A DNA stretch of 23,547 nt from Clostridiales bacterium (GTDB lineage Bacteria > Bacillota > Clostridia > Oscillospirales > Acutalibacteraceae). Under the pieces are notes generated by a model that saw nothing but the letters and a program-made list of their open reading frames with translations, did no database searches and had not been told where the DNA came from. Shown here piece after piece: positions 1-7,231 of this stretch (position 1 is the first letter of the stretch; the number at the start of each line of letters is the position of its first letter). The position numbers and the translations under genes are program-made. The stretch lies in assembly GCA_022791355.1 (NCBI GenBank), contig JAAVYX010000107.1, positions 1 to 23,547 on the forward strand, written 5' to 3'.

Positions 1-1
1 G

Positions 2-2146
2 CTGGACGGCACCGAGCTGGCCATCTCCGAAAGCCAGGAGCGTATGGCCGTGGTGCTGGACCCGGCCGACGTTAAGCAGTTCGCGGCTTTGGCTTCCGAG
101 GAAAACCTGGAGGCCACCCCTGTGGCCGTCGTCACCGACAAGGGCCGCCTGCACATGGATTGGCGGGGAGACACGGTGGTGGACTTAAGCCGGGATTTCC
201 TGAACACCAACGGCGTCACCGGCCGGGCCAAGGCGGTTATCGCCGCCCCCGATCCGGCTAAAAACTACCGTGTGGCCGTTCCCGCCGCCTTAAGGGACAT
301 GCCTCTGGCCGAGGCCTTTTTGGAGAATCTCCGCCGGCTGGAGGTCTGCGGGCAGAAGGGGCTTGTCGAACGGTTCGACGCCAGCATCGGCGCGTCCAGC
401 GTATTGATGCCCTTCGCCGGCGCCTTGCAGCTCTCCCCTGAGGAGGCCATGGTGGCCAAAATCCCCTTGGAGCATGGGGAGACCGATACGGCCACGGCCA
501 TGTCCTACGGCTACATTCCCGGCGTTTCCTGTTTCAGTCCCTTCCACGGGGCGGTGCTGGCCGTGATGGAATCCTTGGCCAAGCTGGCTGCCGTGGGAGC
601 CGACCCCGCCAACGCCCGGCTGACCTTCCAGGAATACTTTGAGCGGCTCCACGACGACCCCGCCCGCTGGGGTAAGCCGGCCGCCGCCCTCTTAGGCGCT
701 TTCTACGCCCAAAAGGAGATGGGGGTCCCCTCCATCGGCGGCAAGGACTCCATGTCCGGCTCCTTCAACGATTTGGACGTGCCGCCTACCCTGGTCAGCT
801 TCGCCCTGGCCATGACCAAAGCGTCGGTCACCGGCACGGCCTGCTTCCAGAAGCCGGGGAGCAAGATCGTTCTGCTGCCCCTGCCTATGCACTCCGAAAC
901 CGAGCTGCCGGTCTTCGAATCGGCCAGGTTCCTAAACAGCACCATTGCCCGTTTGGTTCGGGAGAAAAAGATCCTCTCCTGCGGGGTGGTCAAGGAGGGC
1001 GGCGCGGCGGCCGTCATCGCCAAGATGGGCTTCGGCAACAGCATCGGGGCCGAGATCGTGGCCGCTGGTCCCTCCACCCTCTTCGCCCCCTTGGCCGGCT
1101 CCTTTGTGGCCGAGGTGGAGGACACGTCGGTTTTGGCCGGTCTCAACCATACGGTTTTAGGCTTCACCACCGACGACGGTCTCTTTAAAATCGGCGGCAA
1201 GAGCATCCCTGTGGAGGAGGCCATAGAGGCCTGGCTTTCCAAATTGGAGCCGATCTTCCCCTTACGTTCCGACGCGGCGGTCCAGATGGAGCCGGAAATC
1301 CCCCTCTACGACCGGAGCAGCCGCCGGAGTCCGGCGATAAAAGCGGCCCGTCCCCGGGTCTTTATCCCAGTCTTCCCCGGTACCAACTGCGAGGTGGATA
1401 CCGCCCGGGCCTTTGAGCGGGCCGGGGCCGAACCCGAAATCCTGGTGGTCAAAAACCTGACCGCCGCCGATATTGAGGAAACCGTACTGCGCATCGCCCA
1501 GGGAGTAGACAAGGCCCAGATCGTCATGTTCCCCGGCGGCTTCTCGGGCGGCGACGAGCCGGATGGATCGGGTAAGTTCATCGCAACAGCCTTCCGGGCG
1601 AAGCGTGTGCGGGAGGCCGTCGGCCGGCTGCTAAACGACCGGGACGGCCTGATGCTGGGCGTCTGCAACGGTTTTCAGGCCCTCATCAAGCTGGGACTGG
1701 TGCCCTACGGCGAGATCCGCGACATAAAGCCGGAGGATCCCACCCTCACCTTCAACACCCTGGGCCGCCATATTTCCCGTATGGTCTATACCCGGGTGGT
1801 CTCCTCCAAGTCCCCCTGGCTGTCCCTGTGCACCCCCGGCAATATCCACGCCGTACCCATCTCCCACGGGGAGGGCCGGTTTATGGCCGATCCCGAAACA
1901 GTCCGGCAGTTGGCCGAAAACGGCCAGATCGCCTTCCAGTATGTAGACCTGGAGGGCAATCCCACCGGCGATATCGCCTGGAACCCCAACGGCTCGGCCT
2001 GCGCCATCGAGGGCATCACCTCCCCCGACGGCCGGGTGCTGGGCAAGATGGCCCACAGCGAGCGCCGGTGCGATAACTGCTATGGCAACGTCCCCGGCGA
2101 GAAGGACCAAAAGCTCTTCGAGGCCGGCGTGCGTTATTTCCGGTAG
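2..2146 (+). CDS. purL: Phosphoribosylformylglycinamidine synthase, single-chain PurL, 5'-truncated by window
   Basis: This enzyme converts FGAR, glutamine and ATP to FGAM in de novo purine synthesis. The reading frame is open from base 2, and the text before the first ATG (44) already reads LAISESQERM, typical of the family, so the real start lies upstream of the window. The visible part holds the second AIR-synthase-like half (including GGKDSMSGSF near bases 737-766) and then a class-I glutamine amidotransferase domain starting about base 1353 (RVFIPVFPGTNCEVDTARAF). The triad is visible: Cys in GVCNGFQ (codon 1664-1666), and His and Glu in SHGEGRF (codons 1865-1867 and 1871-1873). The fused glutaminase shows the long single-chain type rather than the PurS/PurQ/PurL complex. 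The protein ends normally (GVRYFR). No other pur gene is visible downstream. Confidence 0.96.
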   Translation: MDGTELAISESQERMAVVLDPADVKQFAALASEENLEATPVAVVTDKGRLHMDWRGDTVVDLSRDFLNTNGVTGRAKAVIAAPDPAKNYRVAVPAALRDMPLAEAFLENLRRLEVCGQKGLVERFDASIGASSVLMPFAGALQLSPEEAMVAKIPLEHGETDTATAMSYGYIPGVSCFSPFHGAVLAVMESLAKLAAVGADPANARLTFQEYFERLHDDPARWGKPAAALLGAFYAQKEMGVPSIGGKDSMSGSFNDLDVPPTLVSFALAMTKASVTGTACFQKPGSKIVLLPLPMHSETELPVFESARFLNSTIARLVREKKILSCGVVKEGGAAAVIAKMGFGNSIGAEIVAAGPSTLFAPLAGSFVAEVEDTSVLAGLNHTVLGFTTDDGLFKIGGKSIPVEEAIEAWLSKLEPIFPLRSDAAVQMEPEIPLYDRSSRRSPAIKAARPRVFIPVFPGTNCEVDTARAFERAGAEPEILVVKNLTAADIEETVLRIAQGVDKAQIVMFPGGFSGGDEPDGSGKFIATAFRAKRVREAVGRLLNDRDGLMLGVCNGFQALIKLGLVPYGEIRDIKPEDPTLTFNTLGRHISRMVYTRVVSSKSPWLSLCTPGNIHAVPISHGEGRFMADPETVRQLAENGQIAFQYVDLEGNPTGDIAWNPNGSACAIEGITSPDGRVLGKMAHSERRCDNCYGNVPGEKDQKLFEAGVRYFR

Positions 2147-2674
2147 AACTTAGGTTGCAAGCGGAAAGACTGCCGGTTGTTGCGCCGGTCGGCAAAAGGC
2201 ATACGGGAAAAACGGCGGCATCCTTTCTGTATCGTCCGCTTTAGCGCCCATCCAGTAAAAAATGAGGTTTTCGCCCGCCTTTTACAAAAGGCGGTGGGGT
2301 CGAGGGGCAAGGCCCCTTGTCGCGTCCCGCAGGACGCGAAATCCTTACGCAAAAAAGGCGCGGGAAGGGAGGCTGAAACCTTCCGGGGGGAGGTTTCAGC
2401 CTGGGGAACCCTCGCCGGGGGTTCCCCAATGCGGCGCGCAGCGACGCATACATCCTCATCAAAACTTCCCGCCTGGACACTTTGCCTTTGACCGCCGACT
2501 TTTCAACCGGTAAGCGCTCCCGTGCTTTCTCCATCCCACGTTCACGCGGCGACAGCATCTATTGTGCGTAAAGACGACGCAAGGACGGCCCTTTCGATTT
2601 GAATCAACCGCCGGCTGGCGGCTGCCCGTCCGGCGGCCTTGGGCTTTTCAGATATAAATAGGGAGGCAATCGAT
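2147..2674. other. 528-bp non-coding gap between purL and apgM
   Basis: I see no convincing gene here. The middle (2275-2427) is a run of five perfect hairpins, listed separately. Bases 2428-2640 hold only a small GC hairpin (ccgcc/ggcgg near 2609-2622). There is a weak -35/-10 pair, TTGACC at 2488-2493 and TAAGCG at 2511-2516, 17 bases apart, which I do not trust. No classic stem followed by a T-run was found directly after purL. Confidence 0.6.
2275..2427. repeat. Array of five consecutive hairpins; probable dispersed intergenic repeat
   Basis: There are five perfect inverted repeats in 153 bases. They are 2275-2283/2286-2294 (ccgcctttt, 2-base gap), 2303-2308/2312-2317 (aggggc), 2321-2327/2332-2338 (cgcgtcc), 2370-2380/2392-2402 (aggctgaaacc) and 2403-2410/2420-2427 (ggggaacc). 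The fourth and fifth abut directly. None is followed by a T-run, so this does not look like a set of ordinary terminators. Similar multi-hairpin blocks recur between genes in clostridial genomes, as I recall. That it is a repeat family in this genome is inference, since only one copy is in the window. Confidence 0.55.
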
Positions 2675-3883
2675 ATGAAATACATGGTTCTGCTCTGCGA
2701 CGGCATGGCCGACTATCCCTTTAAGGAGCTGGAGGGTAAGACCCCCATGGAGCTGGCCCGCAAGCCCCATATGGATAAGCTGGCCGAGACGGCCGAGGTC
2801 GGCCTCTGCAAGACGGTGGCCGACGGCTTAAAGCCGGGCAGCGACGTGGCCAACCTGTCGGTGATGGGCTACGACCCCGCCGTCTGCTACACCGGCCGTT
2901 CTCCCCTGGAGGCGGCCAGCATGGGGATTACCCTGTCGGACACCGATGTGGCTCTGCGCTGCAATCTGGTCACCCTGTCGGACGAGACAGACTACGTCCG
3001 GAAAACCATGGTCGACTACTGCGCCGGCGACATATCCACCCCCGAGGCGGCCGAGCTGATACAGGCGGTGCAGGCCGCCTTCGGCAACGATACCTACGCC
3101 TTCCATCCCGGCGTATCCTACCGCCACTGTCTGATCGTGCAAAACGGGACCATAGACCTTGGAGACATGACTCCGCCCCACGACATCAGCGGTCAGGTGG
3201 TGGGGGCCTATCTGAGCAAGGCCGAGACGGCCGCGCCCCTGATCGATATGATGCGCGGAAGCTATCAGGTCTTAAAGGATCACCCGGTCAATCAGAAACG
3301 GATAGCCCAGGGCAAGCGGCCGGCTAACTCCATCTGGCTGTGGGGCGAGGGCCGTAAGCCGGGACTCCAGAACTTTGAGGAGAAAAACGGGGCGTCGGCC
3401 GGGGTGGTCTCGGCGGTGGACCTGATTAAAGGTATCGGTAAGCTGGCGGGTATGGAGGTAGCCCAGGTGCCCGGCGCAACCGGGTATCTGGATACCGATT
3501 TCACCGGTAAAATGCAGGCCGCCGCCCGTATGCTCCGGGAGGGCCGGGATTTGGTATACGTCCATGTGGAGGCCCCCGACGAGTGCGGCCACCGGGGAGA
3601 GGCCCAAAACAAGGTGCGGGCCATCGAGCTGATCGATGAAAAAATCCTGGGGCCTATGTTGCATGAATTGGAGGCCTACGACGATTACCGCATCCTCATC
3701 ATGCCCGACCATCCTACCCCCTTGTCCACCCGCACCCACGCCGCCGACCCGGTGCCCTTCCTGCTCTATCAAAAAAGCGCGCCGAAAGCGGGCGTATCGG
3801 TTTTTACCGAACAAACGGCTGCCGAAACCGGCCTGTTTATCCAGCACGGCCCCTCCATCATGGACCGGCTGCTCAAGGGTTAA
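2675..3883 (+). CDS. apgM: 2,3-bisphosphoglycerate-independent phosphoglycerate mutase, ApgM (archaeal-type) family
   Basis: Interconverts 3- and 2-phosphoglycerate in glycolysis and gluconeogenesis without the bisphosphoglycerate cofactor; a metal-dependent alkaline-phosphatase-superfamily fold. The 402-aa length fits ApgM and is shorter than the roughly 510-aa GpmI type. Motifs in order: the N-terminal metal site VLLCDGMADYP, the phospho-serine region GSDVANLSVMGYDP, VHVEAPDECGHRGE in the middle, and the C-terminal metal site MPDHPTPLSTRTHAADPVP. I chose ATG 2675 because GGGAGG lies at 2661-2666, 8 bases upstream, and the protein starts at the conserved core. An upstream in-frame start at 2639 would add 12 residues lacking family character. 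The gtrA-like gene follows after 27 bases, probably in one transcript. Some ApgM-like proteins have been called homoserine kinases, but I see nothing favouring that here. Confidence 0.93.
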   Translation: MKYMVLLCDGMADYPFKELEGKTPMELARKPHMDKLAETAEVGLCKTVADGLKPGSDVANLSVMGYDPAVCYTGRSPLEAASMGITLSDTDVALRCNLVTLSDETDYVRKTMVDYCAGDISTPEAAELIQAVQAAFGNDTYAFHPGVSYRHCLIVQNGTIDLGDMTPPHDISGQVVGAYLSKAETAAPLIDMMRGSYQVLKDHPVNQKRIAQGKRPANSIWLWGEGRKPGLQNFEEKNGASAGVVSAVDLIKGIGKLAGMEVAQVPGATGYLDTDFTGKMQAAARMLREGRDLVYVHVEAPDECGHRGEAQNKVRAIELIDEKILGPMLHELEAYDDYRILIMPDHPTPLSTRTHAADPVPFLLYQKSAPKAGVSVFTEQTAAETGLFIQHGPSIMDRLLKG

Positions 3884-3910
3884 GCCCCGGAAAGGAGGCC
3901 GAAAGCCTGT

Positions 3911-4339
3911 ATGCGCCTCAAAAAGCTCGTGGATATCACAGCCCTCAAGTTTATCCTAGTAGGGGTGGTCAACACCCTGGTAGGCACCGGCGTGATGTTT
4001 CTGCTTTACAATGTCTTCCACACCGGCTACTGGATCGCCTCAGCCTCCAACTATGTAGTAGGCAGTATCGTCAGTTACCTGCTGAATAAATATTTTACCT
4101 TTCAGCATAAGGAAAGGTCCTGGCAGGTAGTGGTAAAGTTTATTCTGAATATCACCCTCTGCTATCTGATCGCTTATGGTCTGGCCAAGCCGGCCGTTCG
4201 GTTTATCTTCCAGAGCTTTTCCCATTCGGTGCAGGAAAACCTAGCCATGCTGGCCGGTATGGGCTTGTTTATCATTTTGAATTACTTCGGTCAGCGATTT
4301 CTGGTTTTCAGAAAGCGGGAAGAACCGCCGGCGGAATAA
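3911..4339 (+). CDS. GtrA-family membrane protein
   Basis: A 142-residue protein with four hydrophobic segments, at about residues 12-34, 40-62, 75-97 and 110-132. The first begins LKFILVGVVNTLVGTG, a typical GtrA opening, and the second ends SYLLNKYFTF, another family hallmark. GtrA proteins are thought to move or flip lipid-linked sugars across the membrane for cell-surface glycosylation, but the substrate cannot be read from sequence. AGGAGG at 3893-3898 lies 12 bases before the ATG, a rather long gap but the only plausible site. The gene follows apgM by 27 bases, probably co-transcribed, although the two have no clear functional link. It is followed by a strong terminator at 4488-4515. 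Confidence 0.88.
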   Translation: MRLKKLVDITALKFILVGVVNTLVGTGVMFLLYNVFHTGYWIASASNYVVGSIVSYLLNKYFTFQHKERSWQVVVKFILNITLCYLIAYGLAKPAVRFIFQSFSHSVQENLAMLAGMGLFIILNYFGQRFLVFRKREEPPAE

Positions 4340-4480
4340 CGGGAAAGCCGCCGGCGAGATACCCCGTCAAATAAGCCAAGGCCAGCCGTAAAACGGGCGG
4401 CTTGGAGGGAAAGCCCTGAAAGGGCATAGGAAGGCCAGCGCCTAAAAGACGCTGGCCTTCACTATACTTAAGCATAAACG

Positions 4481-4526
4481 AAAAAAAGGTCCCCGGCGCG
4501 GCCGCGCCGGGGACCCTTCTATTTTT
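4481..4526 (+). terminator. Rho-independent terminator after gtrA-like gene, usable from both sides
   Basis: Bases 4488-4515 form a perfect 28-base palindrome (arm ggtccccggcgcg, centre gc). Seven A residues precede it (4481-4487), and a T-rich stretch, cttctattttt, follows. It ends transcripts of apgM-gtrA and could also stop read-through from the opposite side. Confidence 0.85.
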
Positions 4527-4630
4527 AACAGATCGTCTTTGGCAATTTGTACGGCACGGCCGTCTAGGCCGTCCCGAACCGGGGTCGTTTAAGGCGTCAA
4601 ACGCCTGTCCGCGGCAGCGGACGGATGCGC

Positions 4631-4657
4631 AAAAAACAGCCGTAAATCGGCTGTTTT
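4631..4657 (-). terminator. Rho-independent terminator of the zinc-ribbon gene
   Basis: The arms aaaacagccg (4633-4642) and cggctgtttt (4648-4657) have a 5-base loop. Read on the minus strand the stem runs into six T residues (A-run 4631-4636), 70 bases beyond the stop of the minus-strand gene. Confidence 0.75.
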
Positions 4658-4726
4658 GTATTAAATGGAAAGCCGGACCGCCTTACCGGCCCCGCGGCGT
4701 ATGCCGGGAAACGGCTATAAATCCCT

Positions 4727-5473
4727 TTAGGACTGGGGCGGGTCGGTCAGCTTGCTTTTCCGGCAGGCCGGGCAGGGCTGGCATCCAAAGAACTGCGCGG
4801 CCGCGTCCGATGAAAAGTACATGCGCTGACCCGCTTCGATATCCGCAGCGCGAGGGCATAGAATGTCATGATAGTAGATCCAGTTTCTGCCGGAAATGTA
4901 CAAATCCGACATGGGGTCGCCGTATTCCTGCAAAATCAATTTGCTGGATGAAACAGGGTCCAACCAAAAAGATACCTCCCTATTGTTGACGGTCAACTTA
5001 GTCCGCCCTGCCGTATGCAGAAGAACATACAGACCGTCGACCTGCGTGTCATAGGGCAGATCTATGCGGGTAATATGCTTTGTGCTTCCCTCGTTCTTGA
5101 GGTATATCACACAGGGGATGGGCTCCGTATCATGCCCCTCGATATACAACCGGCCGGTCTCATAATCGTTCCATCTATTGATATATACAGACGCCAGATA
5201 CGCGCCGCTCCACAGCACCAGGAACACTGCGGCGAGGATAATAGGCAGCCGCCGTCTTTTACGCATAATCCAGGGCCTTTCCAGCCGGCCCTCGCCGCAG
5301 TAGGCGCAGCCTGCGCTGCCCGCCGGTAAAACCGCGCCGCAGCGCGAACATCTTGCAGGCAGCCGCTTTCGCTCCTTGCGCGGAACCTTCTCCATCCGTT
5401 TGCCGCAGTCCGGGCAGAATACCGCATCCTCCGGAGCTATGGCGAAGCAATAGGGACATTCCCTGTTCTGCAT
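4727..5473 (-). CDS. Membrane-anchored double zinc-ribbon protein, function unknown
   Basis: A 248-residue protein of no recognised function. The N-terminus has two zinc-ribbon modules of four cysteines each: C6/C9 with C20/C23 (CPYC, CPDC) and C42/C45 with C56/C59 (CSRC, CAYC). A basic stretch MRKRRR then leads into one transmembrane segment at about residues 76-97 (LPIILAAVFLVLWSGAYLAS). The remaining 150 residues look beta-rich and soluble, and by the positive-inside rule should be outside the cell. Near the C-terminus lies a third cysteine group, C231-x2-C234-x2-C237. I chose ATG 5473 because AGGAGG (5481-5486) stands 7 bases upstream; an in-frame ATG 10 codons earlier lacks such a site. 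The layout resembles zinc-ribbon membrane proteins common in Firmicutes. It stands alone between terminators. Confidence 0.75.
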   Translation of the reverse strand: MQNRECPYCFAIAPEDAVFCPDCGKRMEKVPRKERKRLPARCSRCGAVLPAGSAGCAYCGEGRLERPWIMRKRRRLPIILAAVFLVLWSGAYLASVYINRWNDYETGRLYIEGHDTEPIPCVIYLKNEGSTKHITRIDLPYDTQVDGLYVLLHTAGRTKLTVNNREVSFWLDPVSSSKLILQEYGDPMSDLYISGRNWIYYHDILCPRAADIEAGQRMYFSSDAAAQFFGCQPCPACRKSKLTDPPQS

Positions 5474-5646
5474 ATACAGTCCTCCTCTGTTGAGTTTCGT
5501 CAAAATTCGACAAATACAGTAAGAAACTTGGCCGCCCTGTCTATGGGAACGACCGATGGTCTGTCAGCCGCCTTGCAAGGACCTGCCCCATTCAAGATTT
5601 TCCTCCGTATATTTCATGAAAGAATCTTATACGCATTTACAGGAAT

Positions 5647-5655
5647 AGTATAACA
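5647..5655 (-). promoter_or_regulatory. Possible extended -10 promoter for the zinc-ribbon gene
   Basis: On the minus strand this reads TGTTATACT, an extended -10 form (TGn followed by TATACT). The matching -35 (agtaca, 17-base spacer) is poor. It would leave a leader of roughly 165 bases before the ATG at 5473. Confidence 0.3.
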
Positions 5656-5744
5656 CCATTTTACAATATTGTACTGCTAAAATATGCAACTGTATTTTAG
5701 GCATATCCGCCAACTATATGGTCTGGGTAGGCTTTCGACTGCAC

Positions 5745-5778
5745 AAAAAAAGGCCGGCGGTATCGGATACCGCCGGCC
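5745..5778 (-). terminator. Rho-independent terminator after yebC
   Basis: The arms ggccggcggtatc (5752-5764) and gataccgccggcc (5766-5778) are perfectly complementary. On the minus strand a run of seven T residues follows (A-run 5745-5751). It starts 26 bases past the yebC stop. Confidence 0.88.
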
Positions 5779-5803
5779 GCTGCGCGCAGCTAAAAGTACA
5801 GAC

Positions 5804-6547
5804 TTAGTCTTCGTCCTCTTCCTCAGGCATATTCCAGTTGTGCCAAACATCCTGCACGTCGTCGTTTTCCTCCAGCATATCGATCAGCTTTACCATCTTT
5901 TCGGTAAGCTCGGAGTCGGCAATATCCACCGTAACCGAGGGGACGTAGGCCACTTCAGCCGAAAGATAAGGGTATCCGGCCTTCTCCACGCCGTCCCGTA
6001 CCGCGCCCAGCTGGGTGGGGTCGGTGACGATGGAGTAAACATCCCCGTCAGACTTGAAATCATCCGCGCCGGCCTCCAGGGCGGCTTCCATCACCGCCTC
6101 CTCCTCCCGGCCCTCCGCCTCGATTTCGATGATCCCCTGCCGCTGGAACTGGAACATCACCGAACCGGGCTGGCCCAGATTGCCGCCGCACTTATCAAAA
6201 TAATGCCGCAGGTCGGCGGCGGTACGGTTACGGTTATCCGTGAGGGTTTCCACGACTACCGCCACGCCCGACGGACCATAGCCCTCATAGACAATCTCTT
6301 CATACTCGCTGCCGTCGTCCCCACCGGCGGCCTTTTTGATGATACGGTCGATGTTGTCGTTAGGTACGTTGTTGGACTTGGCCTTAGCGATCACGTCCCG
6401 CAGCTTGGCGTTGTTATCGGGGTCGGGACCGCCGGCCTTGACGGCCATAGCCAGCTCCCGGCCAATCTTGGTAAAGACCTTGGCCCGCTGCTGATCGGTT
6501 TTTTCCTTTTTACGTTTAATCGTGCTCCATTTTGAATGTCCAGACAT
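5804..6547 (-). CDS. yebC: YebC/PmpR-family (TACO1-like) protein
   Basis: A 247-residue protein of normal family length. The N-terminus MSGHSKWSTIKRKK is diagnostic, followed by KIGRELAMAVKAGGPDP and the middle signature YEGYGPSGVAVVVETLTDNRNRTA (split here only by eye). The C-terminus is acidic (MPEEEDED). Members have been described as DNA-binding transcriptional regulators and, more recently, as factors that help ribosomes through stalling sequences such as polyproline; the sequence alone does not decide between these. ATG 6547 has an AAAGGG box about 9 bases upstream. The gene appears monocistronic: a terminator follows, and a candidate promoter lies about 250 bases upstream, leaving a long leader. 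Confidence 0.94.
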   Translation of the reverse strand: MSGHSKWSTIKRKKEKTDQQRAKVFTKIGRELAMAVKAGGPDPDNNAKLRDVIAKAKSNNVPNDNIDRIIKKAAGGDDGSEYEEIVYEGYGPSGVAVVVETLTDNRNRTAADLRHYFDKCGGNLGQPGSVMFQFQRQGIIEIEAEGREEEAVMEAALEAGADDFKSDGDVYSIVTDPTQLGAVRDGVEKAGYPYLSAEVAYVPSVTVDIADSELTEKMVKLIDMLEENDDVQDVWHNWNMPEEEDED

Positions 6548-6795
6548 AATCGGTTCGCCCTTTCGTAGGATAATACTGCATCAAAGCGGCAGCGTATCTG
6601 CCGCCCTTACGGCGTCTGCCCGCCCTGTTCGGCAGATATCGTATATTTTTGCTGTTTACCAAAAGCCAGCCTAACCTTTCTTGGTATTTCCCTGAAAAAT
6701 CAAACGGGCTCTCATAAGCCTCTGCGGATTGTATGGGCAGGAATATTCCCCCTACGCAACAGACCGCAGCAAAACGCTATGCCGTAATTGCTTTT

Positions 6796-6824
6796 ATCAT
6801 AGCATAAATTTTGCCGCAAAACAA
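6796..6824 (-). promoter_or_regulatory. Candidate sigma-A promoter of yebC
   Basis: On the minus strand a -35-like TTGTTT (6819-6824) is separated by 17 bases from TATGAT (6796-6801), with an extended TGC just before the -10 (6802-6804). The start of transcription would be near 6789, giving a leader of about 240 bases. Confidence 0.45.
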
Positions 6825-6990
6825 GAGGGGGAACATCTCCTGGCGGTCTAATTTTTCAGGAACAGCAAGGATATGAAGCGGCCTACAGATACGGTTTTGC
6901 AGAAATCTGATAAGATATACCGCCGCATTCCGCTGCCGTTCGATAAAGAAAGCGGATGGGGGCAGCAGGTCCGGTTCATACTCAATCGCT

Positions 6991-7024
6991 AAAAAATTTT
7001 ACCCGCCGTCTTTTCGACGGCGGG
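6991..7024 (-). terminator. Rho-independent terminator of the flagellar operon
   Basis: The arms cccgccgtc (7002-7010) and gacggcggg (7016-7024) have a 5-base loop. On the minus strand the stem is followed by taaaatttttta. It lies 24 bases past the stop of the yjfB-like gene and so marks the end of the flgM-to-yjfB transcript. Confidence 0.85.
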
Positions 7025-7048
7025 CGTATAGGCATGAAGCTGTACCGT

Positions 7049-7231
7049 TTAGGCGTAAACGTCAATGTACTGGCCCTTTGCGGGAGCCGGGGTGTCCGGT
7101 AGCATTTTTAAAAGCTCCTGGGCGGCAAGCTCCTGAGACTCCATCGTTTTCTTGGTAATCGCAATGGAATAGCTCTGCGCTGTTGCTGCGGCGCTCATGG
7201 ACATGGCCATACCTGCCAGCTGCTCCATCAT
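7049..7231 (-). CDS. yjfB: YjfB-family putative motility protein
   Basis: A 60-residue protein with the YjfB pattern: an alanine- and methionine-rich helix (LAGMAMSMSAAATAQ), then YSIAITKKTMESQE, and a short tail ending GQYIDVYA, close to the GQTIDVRA-like tail typical of the family. The function is unknown; the family is tied to motility by context and sigma-D control in Bacillus. It is the last gene of the operon. Its ATG overlaps the csrA stop as ATGA, so translation is probably coupled. A second ATG follows immediately (7228), so the true start may be one codon later. In Bacillus the flagellin gene hag follows csrA; here this small gene takes that position. Confidence 0.8.
   Translation of the reverse strand: MMEQLAGMAMSMSAAATAQSYSIAITKKTMESQELAAQELLKMLPDTPAPAKGQYIDVYA

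Larger units (their letters stand above)
4340..4726. other. 387-bp convergent intergenic region rich in hairpins
   Basis: No gene is seen. The region lies between the plus-strand gtrA-like gene and the minus-strand zinc-ribbon gene, so it should terminate both. Two terminators are listed separately (4488-4515 and 4633-4657). Other perfect inverted repeats are 4326-4334/4348-4356 (spanning the gtrA stop codon), 4413-4417/4421-4425, 4431-4440/4450-4459 (aaggccagcg), 4556-4561/4567-4572, 4592-4597/4601-4606 and 4607-4612/4617-4622. Those lack T-runs. Confidence 0.6.
5474..5803. other. 330-bp gap between yebC end and zinc-ribbon gene start
   Basis: It holds the yebC terminator (5745-5778), an AT-rich block at about 5630-5700 and a candidate promoter for the zinc-ribbon gene (5647-5655). 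The remaining 5490-5620 would be its leader. I see no gene or recognisable riboswitch in it. Confidence 0.5.
6548..7048. other. 501-bp gap between the flagellar operon end and yebC
   Basis: It contains the terminator of the flagellar operon (7002-7024), a candidate yebC promoter (6796-6824) and the 240-base yebC leader. Bases 6825-7000 hold nothing I recognise; there is no convincing reading frame or known RNA. Confidence 0.5.

Noticed and set aside
2177..2558. Overlapping frames on both strands across the purL-apgM gap
   Set aside because: They run through the perfect hairpin arms, have no ribosome binding sites and give low-complexity Arg/Gly/Pro-rich translations.
2653..2658. TATAAA just before apgM as a -10 box
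   Set aside because: Transcription would start at the ribosome binding site, destroying it, and no -35 fits.
5684..6535. A 283-codon plus-strand open frame
   Set aside because: It is antisense to yebC, whose protein is strongly conserved; it has no ribosome binding site and crosses the yebC terminator.
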